Shown here: positions 24,578-33,876 of the stretch, in pieces
Layout: each line of letters starts with the position of its first letter
Position numbering within the stretch: position 1 is the stretch's first letter
NCBI RefSeq assembly: GCF_016811915.1
Contig: NZ_CP069127.1
Location: forward strand, 808,001 to 872,000
Origin: Brevibacillus choshinensis
Lineage (GTDB): Bacteria; Bacillota; Bacilli; Brevibacillales; Brevibacillaceae
DNA length: 64,000 bases
Direction: 5' to 3'
The notes under the pieces: generated by a model
Seen by the model: the letters and a program-made list of their open reading frames with translations, nothing else
The model's database searches: none
Told to the model about the DNA's origin: nothing
Made by a program: the position numbers and the translations under genes

Positions 24578-25366
24578 CTACCAGCCCCACCATTGAAGGG
24601 CGAGGATGGCGAGCCCCAAGATCCACACATAGATGGCAAAGCCTTTCATCGAACCGGTGCTGATGATTTTCAGCATCCAGCGAATGGCGAAATAGCCGGC
24701 GATGGCGGAAAACATCGTCCCGACGATCATCGGGATCAGCAGGGAGGTCTCCATGGGGGCATCGGCGAGCTTGGCCGTTTGCAGGACGCAGGCCCCAAGA
24801 ATCGCGGGCAATGAGAGCAGAAACGAGAAGCGGGCCGCATCCCCTCGTTCGATCCCGCGCATGAGCGACCCGGCTATGGTCAGTCCAGAGCGGGAAATGG
24901 CTGGCAGGATAGCTGCGCCCTGCAAGGTTCCGATGATCAGAGCGTCGGTATAAGTGATTTGGTCAAAGGTACGTCTGCCGCGACGCATGGATTCCACGCC
25001 CCAGAGAATGACGCCTGTCGCGAGAAATTCCCACCCGATCGTGATGCCCGTCCGTGAGATTTCTTCAAAGTAATCCTCAAAGGCGATGCCGATCACAGCT
25101 GTCGGAATCGTACCGACAATCAGCAATCTTGTGAGCTTGCTGAAGGGATGCGTGAGGATGTACTGAATCTGCGGCCAAAAGACGATGACCACCGCGATGA
25201 GCGTCCCCAGGTGCAGCATGGTGTCGAATAGCAGGCCAGCTTCCTGCAGGCCAAACAGCTTGCGAAACAGGACGAGATGACCTGTGCTGGAAATCGGTAA
25301 AAATTCGGTCAAGCCTTGCACGATTCCCAGAAAAATATGTTCGAGCAAAAGCAGCATACAGTCCAT
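24578..25366 (-). CDS. uppP: Undecaprenyl-diphosphatase UppP (BacA)
   Basis: A 262-residue polytopic membrane phosphatase that recycles undecaprenyl pyrophosphate to the lipid carrier used for cell-wall synthesis; it also gives bacitracin tolerance. The catalytic motifs are visible: GLTEFLPISSTGH at 18-30 and LPAISRSGLTIAGSL at about 151-165. Eight or so membrane helices follow the family pattern. TTAGGAG precedes the first ATG by only 4 bases. Length matches the family. Confidence 0.93.
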   Translation of the reverse strand: MDCMLLLLEHIFLGIVQGLTEFLPISSTGHLVLFRKLFGLQEAGLLFDTMLHLGTLIAVVIVFWPQIQYILTHPFSKLTRLLIVGTIPTAVIGIAFEDYFEEISRTGITIGWEFLATGVILWGVESMRRGRRTFDQITYTDALIIGTLQGAAILPAISRSGLTIAGSLMRGIERGDAARFSFLLSLPAILGACVLQTAKLADAPMETSLLIPMIVGTMFSAIAGYFAIRWMLKIISTGSMKGFAIYVWILGLAILALQWWGW

Positions 25367-25567
25367 TCAACTCCTAACATCAAAAGGTTAGAAAAGGATA
25401 AAGCTCCCATGCCATTCGCTTACTGTCATATGTATGTCCGCTTGTACGAGACTTGCCTGTTTTGCGATCTTTGCATAGTGAAGCATGGAAAAAAGTTGTG
25501 GTATTTTCCCCTGCGGGATGGGTATATTTAGTGTGCATGATTGGACGAGAGTGAGGAATTAGCAGGA

Positions 25568-26470
25568 ATGTACAAACAGAAAAAACAAGTACGGACGTAT
25601 AAGCAGCCCAGCCAATTAGACTCGGGAATGACCCTTTTGATGACGGTGTCCCGAAAAACCGACATTGGTTACTTTTTGCAATCAGGCAAGGACGAAGTGT
25701 TTCTGCATAAGAATGAAGCGCATGGACCATTGGATGTGGACGAAGAGGTAGAAGTGTTTTTGTACCACGACCACGAGAATCGTCTGGCTGCCACCATGGA
25801 CCTCCCTTATGTAGCGATGGGGGAATATGGCTGGCTGGAGGTGGTCGACCTCTCGTCGCGTATGGGCGTATTTTTGGACAACGGGATCAACAAGCACCTG
25901 CTCGTATTCATCGATGACCTGCCAAAGCTCAGAGACGAATGGCCGCGTCCAGGGGATCGCTTGCTGGTGACCTTGAAGAAGGACAAGCAGGGCAGGCTTT
26001 TGGCGCAGCCGGTGACGGAGCAGGAAGTGCTGCAGTTCTCGGTCCAGGCGGATGCTGGCATGAAAAACAAAAACGTAGAAGCCACCGTGTACAAGGTCAT
26101 CGCAGCTGGCGCGTTTTTGCTGACAGAGGATGAGCATGTCATGTTCATTCACCGCGATGAGATGACTGAACGGATGAGACTCGGTCAAACGGTGCGCTGC
26201 CGTGTAAGCTTTGTGCGTGAGGATGGCAGACTGAACGGCTCCATGCGTGAACGCAAGGAAGTCCAGTACGGCGAAGATGCCGAAAAGCTGCTTCGCTATC
26301 TGAACAACCGGGATGGCGCGATGCCGTATACGGACAAGACCGATGCGGATGTCATCCAGGAAAAATTCCAGATGAGCAAGTTCAGCTTCAAGCGGGCGCT
26401 GGGCAAGCTGATGAAGGAACGAAGAGTCGAGCAAGTCGATGGCTGGACAAAAGTCATCAAACAAGAGTAG
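25568..26470 (+). CDS. cvfB: S1-like RNA-binding protein CvfB (YitL)
   Basis: About 300 residues. An N-terminal beta-barrel SGMTLLMTVSRKTDIGYFLQ, further S1-like repeats (DLSSRMGVFLDNGINKHLLV and RVSFVREDGRLNGS), and a C-terminal winged helix (DADVIQEKFQMSKFSFKRAL) match the CvfB architecture of three S1 domains plus WH. The family binds RNA and affects virulence and gene expression in staphylococci. ATG at 25568 is chosen; TTG at 25541 would add nine residues without a ribosome site. Divergent from uppP, with 200 bases between. Confidence 0.87.
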   Translation: MYKQKKQVRTYKQPSQLDSGMTLLMTVSRKTDIGYFLQSGKDEVFLHKNEAHGPLDVDEEVEVFLYHDHENRLAATMDLPYVAMGEYGWLEVVDLSSRMGVFLDNGINKHLLVFIDDLPKLRDEWPRPGDRLLVTLKKDKQGRLLAQPVTEQEVLQFSVQADAGMKNKNVEATVYKVIAAGAFLLTEDEHVMFIHRDEMTERMRLGQTVRCRVSFVREDGRLNGSMRERKEVQYGEDAEKLLRYLNNRDGAMPYTDKTDADVIQEKFQMSKFSFKRALGKLMKERRVEQVDGWTKVIKQE

Positions 26471-26483
26471 CCGAAACAAAAAG

Positions 26484-26537
26484 AATCCCTCCTGTAACGC
26501 TGTTCGCAAAGGAACGAGCGTACGGGAGGGATTTTTC
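26484..26537. terminator. Bidirectional terminator
   Basis: Stem AATCCCTCC / GGAGGGATT, extended inward by CGCT / AGCG-type pairing, with a T run on plus. Lies between convergent cvfB and the TRAP permease. Confidence 0.75.
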
Positions 26538-26546
26538 GTGTTTGCA

Positions 26547-28499
26547 TTAGGCAGAGGCTTGGAGTTGTTGCTTTTGCTTGCGTGCTTTGTACAAGGACAG
26601 ACCGAATGTGAGTGCAAGCAGAGCAATACCGGCGATATCTGTCTCGATTCCCGGGATTACTGCCAGAATACCCCCGGCTATTGCGAGAATGCGCTCCAGC
26701 GGATTGAGTTTTGCCATCCAGAAGCCAATCAAACCGGCGCCAACCCCGATCATTCCCAGGATGGAAGTGAACATGACCCAGATCGATTCCATAAAAGTCG
26801 TGTTGATCAAAAGCAAAGCAGGTGAGACGACAAAGATGTAAGGAGCCATGAAGGCTGCGATCGATAGCCTGGTTGACTCCACTCCCGTTCGCATCGGCTT
26901 CGACTTGGCTATACCGGCTGCGGCAAATGCGGCGAGAGCAACCGGTGGCGTAATGTCAGCGACGATACCGAAGTAGAACGTGAACATGTGTGCAGCAATC
27001 TCTGGCACACCCAGCTGGACTAAGGCAGGAGCAGCGATCGTGGACGTAATGATGTAGTTCGCCGTGGTTGGCGTACCCATTCCCAGGATCAGAGAAGCGA
27101 TCATCGTGAAGAACAGAGTCAGGAACAGCTGTCCACCTGCCAGGTCAATCAGACCGTTAGCGAGCTTCAGACCAATTCCAGTCAAGGTAATCGTACCTAC
27201 GATGATACCTGCGCATGCTGTCGCGGCTACGACGCCAAGGGCCATTTTGGCACCGGAAGCGAGCGCTTCGAGAATGTCAGCCAAAGACATGCGTGTTTCT
27301 TTACGGAACGCACCCACGACGATGGTAGACAGAATCCCGATGATGGCTGAGCGTTCAGCGGAGATATTCATCATCAGAGCCGTGATGATAATGACGATAG
27401 GCAAAAGCAGGTACATCTTCTTCAGTACTTCTTTCTTGTCTGGCAGCTCCTCTTTGGTCAGACCACGAAGACCGAGTCGTTTGGCTTCAAAGTGCGTCAT
27501 GATCCAGATCCCGACAAAGAACAGGATGGCAGGCAATGTAGCAGACTTGGCGATATCCAGATAAGGCACGCCGATGAATTCAGCCATCAGGAAGGCAGCC
27601 GCTCCCATTACCGGTGGCATGATCTGTCCACCCGTAGAGGAAGAAGCTTCTACGGCTGCAGCGAACTCAGGGCGGTAGCCGAGGCGCTTCATCATGGGAA
27701 TAGTGAAGGCTCCGGAGGTAACGACGTTGGCAACGGAGCTTCCGCTGATGGTTCCTTGCAGGGCACTGGAGAAGACCGCTACTTTGGCCGGTCCGCCAAT
27801 GCGGCGCCCAGCAATGACCAAAGACAGGTCGTTAAAATATTCGCCAACACCCGTTTTTTCCAGAAACGCACCAAACAGGACAAACAAAAAGATAAAGGTC
27901 GAAGAAACACCAAGTGGAGTTCCAAGAATCCCTTCCAGCGTGTAGTAGCTGTGTCCGATAATCCGGTCTACATCACTGCCTCGATGCTCCAGGAATCCTG
28001 GCATGTATGGTCCGAAATAAGTGTAAAGCAGGAACAGGGTGGCAATCAGGGTGATAGGGACGCCTACTACGCGGCGAGCTGCCTCCAGAACGAGCAGGAT
28101 GGCGACTCCGCCGACAACCATATCCAGCGTCGTGTAGTTTCCTGTACGTGTGACCAGTCCTTCGTAATCAAAAACCCAGTACATACAGACGCTGACACCG
28201 AACAATGCGAGGATAATGTTCACAATCCCTACTTTGTTTTTGTTGCCTTTGCTGCTTCCTGCGTAAAGCAGGTAGACCAGGCCGAGCCCGAATGCCAAGT
28301 GAATAGGCCGATGGATTTGCGGGGGCAGAGTGAGAAAGAGCGTACTTGAAAGCTGATAAAGGGAAAAGAGGACGAGAAGGATGAAAGAGATCCATTTCAT
28401 CGGTCCTGTGAATTGGCGGACAGCAGATTCTTTGTCGTATTGGGCAATCAGTTGATCCATCTCTTGCTGACTCATGTTCGTTGTGTTGGTTGTGCTCAT
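26547..28499 (-). CDS. Fused TRAP transporter permease (DctQM type, TAXI family)
   Basis: A 650-residue membrane protein joining the small four-helix DctQ-like part (about residues 30-165) to the large twelve-helix DctM part. Family marks include VLFGAFLEKTGVGEYFNDL, SGSSVANVVTSGAFTIPMMK, the SSTGGQIMPPVMGAAAF loop, and LGMGTPTTANYI near helix 11. Such fused permeases work with TAXI-type binding proteins and use an ion gradient. It follows the DUF1850 gene with no gap and completes a three-gene operon. Confidence 0.93.
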   Translation of the reverse strand: MSTTNTTNMSQQEMDQLIAQYDKESAVRQFTGPMKWISFILLVLFSLYQLSSTLFLTLPPQIHRPIHLAFGLGLVYLLYAGSSKGNKNKVGIVNIILALFGVSVCMYWVFDYEGLVTRTGNYTTLDMVVGGVAILLVLEAARRVVGVPITLIATLFLLYTYFGPYMPGFLEHRGSDVDRIIGHSYYTLEGILGTPLGVSSTFIFLFVLFGAFLEKTGVGEYFNDLSLVIAGRRIGGPAKVAVFSSALQGTISGSSVANVVTSGAFTIPMMKRLGYRPEFAAAVEASSSTGGQIMPPVMGAAAFLMAEFIGVPYLDIAKSATLPAILFFVGIWIMTHFEAKRLGLRGLTKEELPDKKEVLKKMYLLLPIVIIITALMMNISAERSAIIGILSTIVVGAFRKETRMSLADILEALASGAKMALGVVAATACAGIIVGTITLTGIGLKLANGLIDLAGGQLFLTLFFTMIASLILGMGTPTTANYIITSTIAAPALVQLGVPEIAAHMFTFYFGIVADITPPVALAAFAAAGIAKSKPMRTGVESTRLSIAAFMAPYIFVVSPALLLINTTFMESIWVMFTSILGMIGVGAGLIGFWMAKLNPLERILAIAGGILAVIPGIETDIAGIALLALTFGLSLYKARKQKQQLQASA

Positions 28500-29021
28500 C
28501 TAATAGCCTCCTATCTCGCTCAATATGGATCGCTTTTCGGCCTGAATGGTAATGGCAGCGCCCGGCTTGTCGATCGTGCTGAGCGGAATCTCATTACCGG
28601 CAAAAAGCAGCGTATGGTTAGCCCTGACCTGTCCGATAAACAGGTGGAGGGCGGGAAAGACACGGTTCATGTGACGAATGCGGAATACTCCATCCGAGAT
28701 GACCAACTCTTCACCAGGGGACAACTCGTTTTCCATGCCGATACCGTAGTCATGGAAGGACATTTCCGACAAAATGATCTGTCCGCCCTGGATGCGGTAT
28801 TGCTCTTCGATTAAGGAGCGATGAATGGAATGAGTCCAACGAATGCCAAATGCAGTATCATCAGTAATCTTGCTGCTCCACATGAGCTCATGGGACAGCG
28901 TATCGCGAATCACTAAAGAAGGAACCAAGGGGATCGAGCAAAAAACGGTGACCGCCGCCAGCAGGAGCAGTAAGGAGAAAAGGCGGAACGCGGTCCGCCC
29001 TTTCTGTGTTCTCACAAACAT
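28500..29021 (-). CDS. DUF1850 protein of a TAXI-TRAP operon
   Basis: A 173-residue protein with one N-terminal membrane helix (about 12-35) and an extracytoplasmic domain: FGIRWTHSIHRSLIEEQYRI, ENELSPGEELVISDG and a C-terminal acidic-basic mix. This matches DUF1850, a family seen almost only beside TAXI-TRAP genes. Its role is unknown, perhaps as an accessory or sensor at the membrane. It is directly between the binding-protein and permease genes. Confidence 0.8.
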   Translation of the reverse strand: MFVRTQKGRTAFRLFSLLLLLAAVTVFCSIPLVPSLVIRDTLSHELMWSSKITDDTAFGIRWTHSIHRSLIEEQYRIQGGQIILSEMSFHDYGIGMENELSPGEELVISDGVFRIRHMNRVFPALHLFIGQVRANHTLLFAGNEIPLSTIDKPGAAITIQAEKRSILSEIGGY

Positions 29022-29026
29022 GAAGC

Positions 29027-30025
29027 TTACTTCACGCCTTTTTCATCAAAGAACTTTTTCGCTCCTGGGTGTATAGGGAGGCTCACACCAGCCAGTACGC
29101 TTTCCAGCTTGATTTCTTTTGCTTTCGCGTGACCCAGTTTGTCTGTGTTTTCGAAGATGGCTTTCGTGATTTTATATACGAGGTCCTCGCTCAGATCAGC
29201 ACGAACCACCAGCATGGATTTTACAGAAACAGTGGTAACCTCTTCTGGAACGGTTTGATAGGTGTTAGCTGGAACGGTTGTTTTTACATAGAAAGGATAT
29301 TTGGCGATGATCGCGTCAATTTTGTCTGCATCGATCGGGATGATTTTTACGCCTTTGGTAGCCGCGAGTTCAGTGATTGCTGCAGTAGGTGTACCTGCTG
29401 TTTGGAAAGCAGCGTCCAGCTGACCGTCTTGGATTGCTTTAGCAGAGTCTGCAAAGGAGAGGCGTTGCAGCTGCGTGTCTTCGAATTTCAGGCCGTACGC
29501 TTCCATGATTTGCTGCGCATTTACTTCAGTACCGCTGCCCGGAGCCCCGACAGATACGCGCTTGCCTTTCAGATCCGCTACGCTCTTGATGTTGCTGTCA
29601 GCGGAAACGACGATTTGGATGGTCTCATCATAAAGGGCACCCAATGCTTGGAAGGCTTCGATTTTTCCGTCTTGTTGGAACATGTTTGTGCCTTTTGCTG
29701 CGTATTCGGCGATGTCGTTTTGTGTAAAGGCGATATCGGCTTTTTTGTCGCGCAGCAGGCGGATATTCTCAGCAGAAGCCCCAGTCGCTTGTGCAGTCGC
29801 GGTGATGCCAGCGTTTTTGGTGATGTGATCGGCCATACCGCCGCCCAGCGGATAATAGGTTCCGCCAGTACCACCCGTTGCGATGATCAATTGAGAAGGA
29901 TCGTTGCTGCCGCCTCCGGAGCCGCTTTGGCCACCTGGAGCTGCGGTTCCGCCACCGCCACATGCCGTTACGAGCGACATGGTCAAGAGCAGGGACAGAG
30001 AGAAAAGAAGACTGCGTTTTTTCAT
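29027..30025 (-). CDS. TAXI-family TRAP solute-binding lipoprotein
   Basis: A 332-residue binding protein. The signal peptide ends in the lipobox SLVTACG with Cys22, followed by a Gly/Ser-rich linker. The mature part shows the TAXI pattern: LIIATGGTGGTYYPLGGGMAD, KGKRVSVGAPGSGTEVNA and DAAFQTAGTPTAAI. A characterised TAXI protein from Thermus binds glutamate/glutamine; others bind 2-oxo acids. The neighbouring GlnK/GlnL-like sensor pair supports a glutamate or glutamine-type substrate here. First gene of the operon. Confidence 0.93.
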   Translation of the reverse strand: MKKRSLLFSLSLLLTMSLVTACGGGGTAAPGGQSGSGGGSNDPSQLIIATGGTGGTYYPLGGGMADHITKNAGITATAQATGASAENIRLLRDKKADIAFTQNDIAEYAAKGTNMFQQDGKIEAFQALGALYDETIQIVVSADSNIKSVADLKGKRVSVGAPGSGTEVNAQQIMEAYGLKFEDTQLQRLSFADSAKAIQDGQLDAAFQTAGTPTAAITELAATKGVKIIPIDADKIDAIIAKYPFYVKTTVPANTYQTVPEEVTTVSVKSMLVVRADLSEDLVYKITKAIFENTDKLGHAKAKEIKLESVLAGVSLPIHPGAKKFFDEKGVK

Positions 30026-30140
30026 GTGAATTCCCCCTTATCTAATTGTTTACCGTATAAATATAGTGCCGAGATTGAATAATCAGACGCATTACTGCAG
30101 GCGATTGGACACTATACTCTGGAATTGTAAGCGCATACCT

Positions 30141-30156
30141 ATAAAAAACTACAAAA
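30141..30156 (-). promoter_or_regulatory. GlnL-like direct repeat
   Basis: On the minus strand TTTTGTN4TTTTAT. The B. subtilis GlnL site, as I recall it, is TTTTGTN4TTTTGT, so this is one base off. It lies about 115-130 bases upstream of the TAXI start and about 90 upstream of the sensor kinase start. Confidence 0.45.
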
Positions 30157-30157
30157 A

Positions 30158-30175
30158 ACTATATGAGAATATAGT
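30158..30175. promoter_or_regulatory. Palindrome in the TAXI / GlnK-like intergenic region
   Basis: Perfect inverted repeat ACTATAT GAGA ATATAGT, next to the GlnL-like direct repeat. A related pair, TATAGTG (30062-30068) and CACTATA (30110-30116), lies nearer the TAXI gene. These could be operator half-sites. Confidence 0.35.
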
Positions 30176-30244
30176 AAAATAGGTGTCGAAACTTGTATGG
30201 GAAAAAAGACTAGTCTGGGGTGTTGAAAGATCGCTCAGTCATCA

Positions 30245-31525
30245 ATGAGAGAAAACCTCTATATTTTGCTGGTCATGCTGCTCACCGTGCCGATCGCGGG
30301 AGAATTGAAGTTTCATCCCTTCCAGGACGATTTTCGCATCAGCTTCGGTACTACTGCCTTTTTCTTTTTGCTGCTCTGGCTCAGACCGTCCTTTATGGCA
30401 GGTCTGCTGACGGGTGCGACGGTTGTCTTGTTTCGCATCATGCTCGATTGGATGTCAAAAGACCTGTTTGATTTCGTTCTATCCTTTCATATGCATTTGC
30501 CGGCTTTCTTTTTCTACGCCACCTTTGCTGGATTGTTTTCCCTCTTCCGCGTCAATCGGTTTCATCATTTGCCCCTATGGGTAGGCTTGCTTGGCACGGC
30601 CGCTGAGATTGGAGCCAATCTGGTCGAGCTGTCTTTTCGTTCTCCTTCGTGGGAGAATGTCCTGCACCTTTCCGTCATCGGTCCCATCACAGCCATCGCA
30701 CTGATCCGCAGTTTTTTTGTCCTCAGCTTCTTTAACATCATTCAGCTCAGGCAGGCGAATTGGATGGAGAAACAACAGCGCAGCAGAAATGAGCGAATGC
30801 TCATGCTGATTTCCAATCTGTATGAAGAATCCATTCATTTGAAAAAGACGTTGCAGCAGGTCGAGGATATCACGCGAGCGTGCTACGATCTCTACCGGAA
30901 CATGAAAGAACAGGGAGCGGACGTTTGGAGGGACCGCTACTCCAAACAGGCTCTGTCTATCGCAGGGCAAGTGCATGAGGTGAAAAAGGACAATCAGCGC
31001 ATTTACGCCGGCCTCTCCAAGCTGATCTCTGACCAGAATGAACGAGACTACATGCCGATGGGGGAGTTAGTCTCCATCATCGTCCGTGCGCATGAAAAGT
31101 ACGCGCGCCTGCTGGAGAAAAGCATCCGATTTCAAACGGATGTAACAGCTCCGTATCTGGCTTGCCATATTTATACGACCTTGTCCCTCATCAACAATCT
31201 GGTCGCAAATGCAGTAGAGGCTATACAAGACAAAGGAACGGTGACCATCTCGGCATCATTATCAGAATCGCGTCAATGGATACAATTTTCTGTGGAGGAT
31301 GATGGGCCAGGGATTCAAGTGAAGGACAAACAGCTGTTATTCATGCCTGGATTTACCACCAAATACGACGTTTCCGGCAAACCATCAACAGGCATCGGTC
31401 TCTGCTATGTAAAGGAAGTCATCGACAACTTGCAGGGACAAATCGAAATCTCGGAAGAGCGGGATGCAGAAGGTACTCGATTTATCATTAGATTACCGAT
31501 CGCCAGTCTTGTACAGAAAGGGTGA
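30245..31525 (+). CDS. glnK: GlnK (YcbA)-like sensor histidine kinase
   Basis: A 426-residue membrane kinase. Five or six helices occupy residues 5-180, without a large external domain. The linker is helical (about 185-290), and the HATPase domain has NNLVANAVEAI, VEDDGPGIQV and STGIGLCYVKEVI (N, G1, G2 boxes). No classical HisKA motif is clear, as expected for the GlnK/DcuS-like group. Gene order with a YcbB-domain regulator four bases downstream matches B. subtilis glnK-glnL, which senses glutamine. This is kinase GlnK, not the PII protein of the same name. Confidence 0.82.
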   Translation: MRENLYILLVMLLTVPIAGELKFHPFQDDFRISFGTTAFFFLLLWLRPSFMAGLLTGATVVLFRIMLDWMSKDLFDFVLSFHMHLPAFFFYATFAGLFSLFRVNRFHHLPLWVGLLGTAAEIGANLVELSFRSPSWENVLHLSVIGPITAIALIRSFFVLSFFNIIQLRQANWMEKQQRSRNERMLMLISNLYEESIHLKKTLQQVEDITRACYDLYRNMKEQGADVWRDRYSKQALSIAGQVHEVKKDNQRIYAGLSKLISDQNERDYMPMGELVSIIVRAHEKYARLLEKSIRFQTDVTAPYLACHIYTTLSLINNLVANAVEAIQDKGTVTISASLSESRQWIQFSVEDDGPGIQVKDKQLLFMPGFTTKYDVSGKPSTGIGLCYVKEVIDNLQGQIEISEERDAEGTRFIIRLPIASLVQKG

Positions 31526-31529
31526 AAAT

Positions 31530-32447
31530 ATGCGTTATTTCATTACGGACGATGATCCGGCTATCCGCTCCATGCTCACCCATATAATAGAAGATGCCGA
31601 TTTGGGGGAAGTTTGTGGAGAAGCGGAAGATGGTTCGCTGATTGACACCGATTATCTGATGTGGAAACGCGCCGATATTCTCCTGATTGATCTGTTGATG
31701 CCAAACCGTGACGGGATTGAGACGGTGCGCCAGCTGCAAAACTACCAAGGAAAGATCGTCATGATTTCTCAGATCGAATCCAAGGAGATGATCGCAGAAG
31801 CCTATTCGCTGGGGATCGAGTATTACATCACCAAGCCTATCAATCGCTTGGAAGTGATCAGTGTGCTGCAAAAGGTGCGGGAGCGAATCCTGCTTCAGCA
31901 GTCGATTGAGGGCATCCAGCGCTCGCTCAGCGTCCTTTCAGGCAATGCTGGGCAGGTCAAAAAAGAACAAGTGTATTCGGAGCAAAGCATCACGTCATCG
32001 GCGCGCTTTTTGCTTACGGAGCTCGGGATGATCAGTGAATCCGGGACGAGAGACTTGATCGACATGCTCGAATATTTGCATCGGTGGGAAAAAGAGAAGT
32101 CGGGTGATGAAAATTTCCCCTCCCTGAAAGAGATTTATTGGAGAGTAGCGGTAAACAAGCTGGGGACGGATGAAGCCTCCCTCGTGCAAAAAGAGATAAA
32201 GGCAGCCGAGCAGCGAATTCGCCGGGCGATCTATCAGGCGCTGACGCATCTTGCCTCGCTCGGGCTGACGGACTACACCAATCCCAGGTTTGAATCGTAC
32301 GCCTCTACCTTCTTCGATTTTACCGAGGTTCGCAAGCGAATGAGAGAGCTGGAATCCCATAGGGAAACAGTCATGTCGTCCACCAAGATCAACACGAAGA
32401 AATTCATGTTCGTGCTGTATATGGAGTCCAAGCGGAGGATCGGATAG
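31530..32447 (+). CDS. glnL: GlnL (YcbB)-like response regulator
   Basis: A 305-residue regulator. The receiver (1-120) has the acid pocket TDDDP, phospho-acceptor Asp54 in LLIDLLMPNRDG and Lys in YITKPI. The C-terminal part (RFLLTELGMISESGTRDLIDM to TKINTKKFMFVLYMESKRRI) is the YcbB domain, not OmpR or NarL type. ATG at 31530 follows AAAGGGTG. In B. subtilis GlnL activates glutaminase and glutamine transport genes. Here the divergent TAXI-TRAP operon is the likely target. Confidence 0.85.
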   Translation: MRYFITDDDPAIRSMLTHIIEDADLGEVCGEAEDGSLIDTDYLMWKRADILLIDLLMPNRDGIETVRQLQNYQGKIVMISQIESKEMIAEAYSLGIEYYITKPINRLEVISVLQKVRERILLQQSIEGIQRSLSVLSGNAGQVKKEQVYSEQSITSSARFLLTELGMISESGTRDLIDMLEYLHRWEKEKSGDENFPSLKEIYWRVAVNKLGTDEASLVQKEIKAAEQRIRRAIYQALTHLASLGLTDYTNPRFESYASTFFDFTEVRKRMRELESHRETVMSSTKINTKKFMFVLYMESKRRIG

Positions 32448-32518
32448 TACAGTTGCTTTTTGGTGCGAGACAGCAAATGTGGTAAGATATCACTATTGTT
32501 GTGTTGGGAGGGAAGCAA

Positions 32519-33574
32519 GTGAGCGAACTGCGTAATCCATGGCAGCTACTATATAGAGTCTATCGCCATGTTCAACCTGTTCTGGAACGGGAGTTTGCGG
32601 CTTGGCGTGAGCGGGCGCAGAGCATTCCCAATCCGGAATTGAGAAAACAGGCATTAGATAGCATGAACACGAAGAAATTTCATTGCCAGGGAGGATCGGT
32701 GTACGCTGCCCAGGTGATTCCTTATGTAGATACGGTCGTGCCGCTGATTGTCGCGTACCAAACCATCAGTGATTATTTGGACAACCTGTGCGATCGCAGC
32801 ACATCGTTGGATCCTGAGGATTTTCGGCAGCTTCACGTTTCCATGCAGGATGCACTCACACCGGGTGCAGCACTCCGGGACTACTATCTCTATCGGGAAG
32901 ATAAAGACGATGGCGGGTATTTGGCCTCACTGGTTCAGACCTGTCAGCGATACGCAGCGCAATTGCCTGCTTATGGAAAAATACAGAGACAGGTCGTGGA
33001 ACTCTCCAGCCTGTACAGCGACCTTCAGGTGTATAAGCACATCGCTCCGCATTTGCGGGAAGCTGAGCTTTTGAAGTGGTGGGGAAAATATGAGGGAACA
33101 TACAGGGATCTTTACTGGCAGGAGTTTGCGGCGGTAACAGGATCGACGATCGGGATTTTTGCCCTGTTCTGCCTGGCGACAGAAGAGGACGTACCTGATG
33201 AGCAAATCCATGCAGTGACGGAGGCTTACTTCCCGTGGCTGTGCGGCTTACATATTCTGCTCGACTATTTGATAGACCTGGAAGAAGACAGATTGGGCGG
33301 GGATTTGAACTTCGTCAGTTATTACGACTCGGAGCAGGACGCAACGGATCGATTGCAATACTTCATCAAACAAGCAAAGGCAAGCGTTAGACGCTTGCCA
33401 AATCCTTCATTTCACCGTATGATCGTGGACGGGCTCATCGCATTTTATCTGGCAGATCGAAAAGTAAATCGAAGCCAGCCACGGATTTACACCATTGCCA
33501 AACAGCTGTTAAAGCAGGCGAAAGGCTTGCCGTCGCTGCTGTTTTATGTGAATAGCTTGCTTGTAAGAAGGTAA
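32519..33574 (+). CDS. ytpB: Tetraprenyl-beta-curcumene synthase YtpB (DUF2600)
   Basis: A 351-residue class I terpene synthase of the DUF2600/YtpB type, which cyclises linear C35 tetraprenyl diphosphate to tetraprenyl-beta-curcumene, a sesquarterpene linked to membrane stability in spores and vegetative cells. The Asp-rich motifs are SDYLDNLCDRS (about 82-92) and LDYLIDLEEDRLGGDLNF. Start GTG at 32519, 7 bases after GGGAGG. No membrane segment. The cyclase for the next step is not in the window. Confidence 0.87.
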   Translation: MSELRNPWQLLYRVYRHVQPVLEREFAAWRERAQSIPNPELRKQALDSMNTKKFHCQGGSVYAAQVIPYVDTVVPLIVAYQTISDYLDNLCDRSTSLDPEDFRQLHVSMQDALTPGAALRDYYLYREDKDDGGYLASLVQTCQRYAAQLPAYGKIQRQVVELSSLYSDLQVYKHIAPHLREAELLKWWGKYEGTYRDLYWQEFAAVTGSTIGIFALFCLATEEDVPDEQIHAVTEAYFPWLCGLHILLDYLIDLEEDRLGGDLNFVSYYDSEQDATDRLQYFIKQAKASVRRLPNPSFHRMIVDGLIAFYLADRKVNRSQPRIYTIAKQLLKQAKGLPSLLFYVNSLLVRR

Positions 33575-33585
33575 CGGAGAAGGGG

Positions 33586-33759
33586 TTAGCGCATGTTCTT
33601 GCGCTTGTACGAAAAGCCAAATCCCATCAACGAGAAGGCAACGACGATACAGCCAAGGATACCAAGGGGGCTTTTTTCCCCGATGGAAATGCCAACTCCG
33701 ATGAGACAGGCGGTTACGCAAAATGCCAAAGCTAATGTTACCATTTGATAACGATTCAT
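33586..33759 (-). CDS. DUF5325 (YlaF-like) small membrane protein, 57 aa
   Basis: GGAGGTTACAGTCCG precedes the ATG at 33759. The 57 residues form two helices (about 6-26 and 31-50): MVTLALAFCVTACLIGVGIS and PLGILGCIVVAFSLMGFGF, then YKRKNMR. The GVGISIGE...GFGF pattern resembles Bacillus YlaF (DUF5325), function unknown. It is convergent with ytpB, 11 bases apart, and is below usual gene-finder length. Confidence 0.65.
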   Translation of the reverse strand: MNRYQMVTLALAFCVTACLIGVGISIGEKSPLGILGCIVVAFSLMGFGFSYKRKNMR

Positions 33760-33876
33760 CGGACTGTAACCTCCTATCTGTCAATGTTCCCATTATACCT
33801 TATTTTCCGCGAAATACATCCAGGTAAAGAATATGAAAACCCGGTAAAATATTGTGCGAAGTGGTGGAGACCGCAG

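Noticed and set aside
29069..30082. 337-codon open frame on plus, opposite the TAXI gene
   Set aside because: No recognisable domain or ribosome site; the minus-strand lipoprotein is certain.
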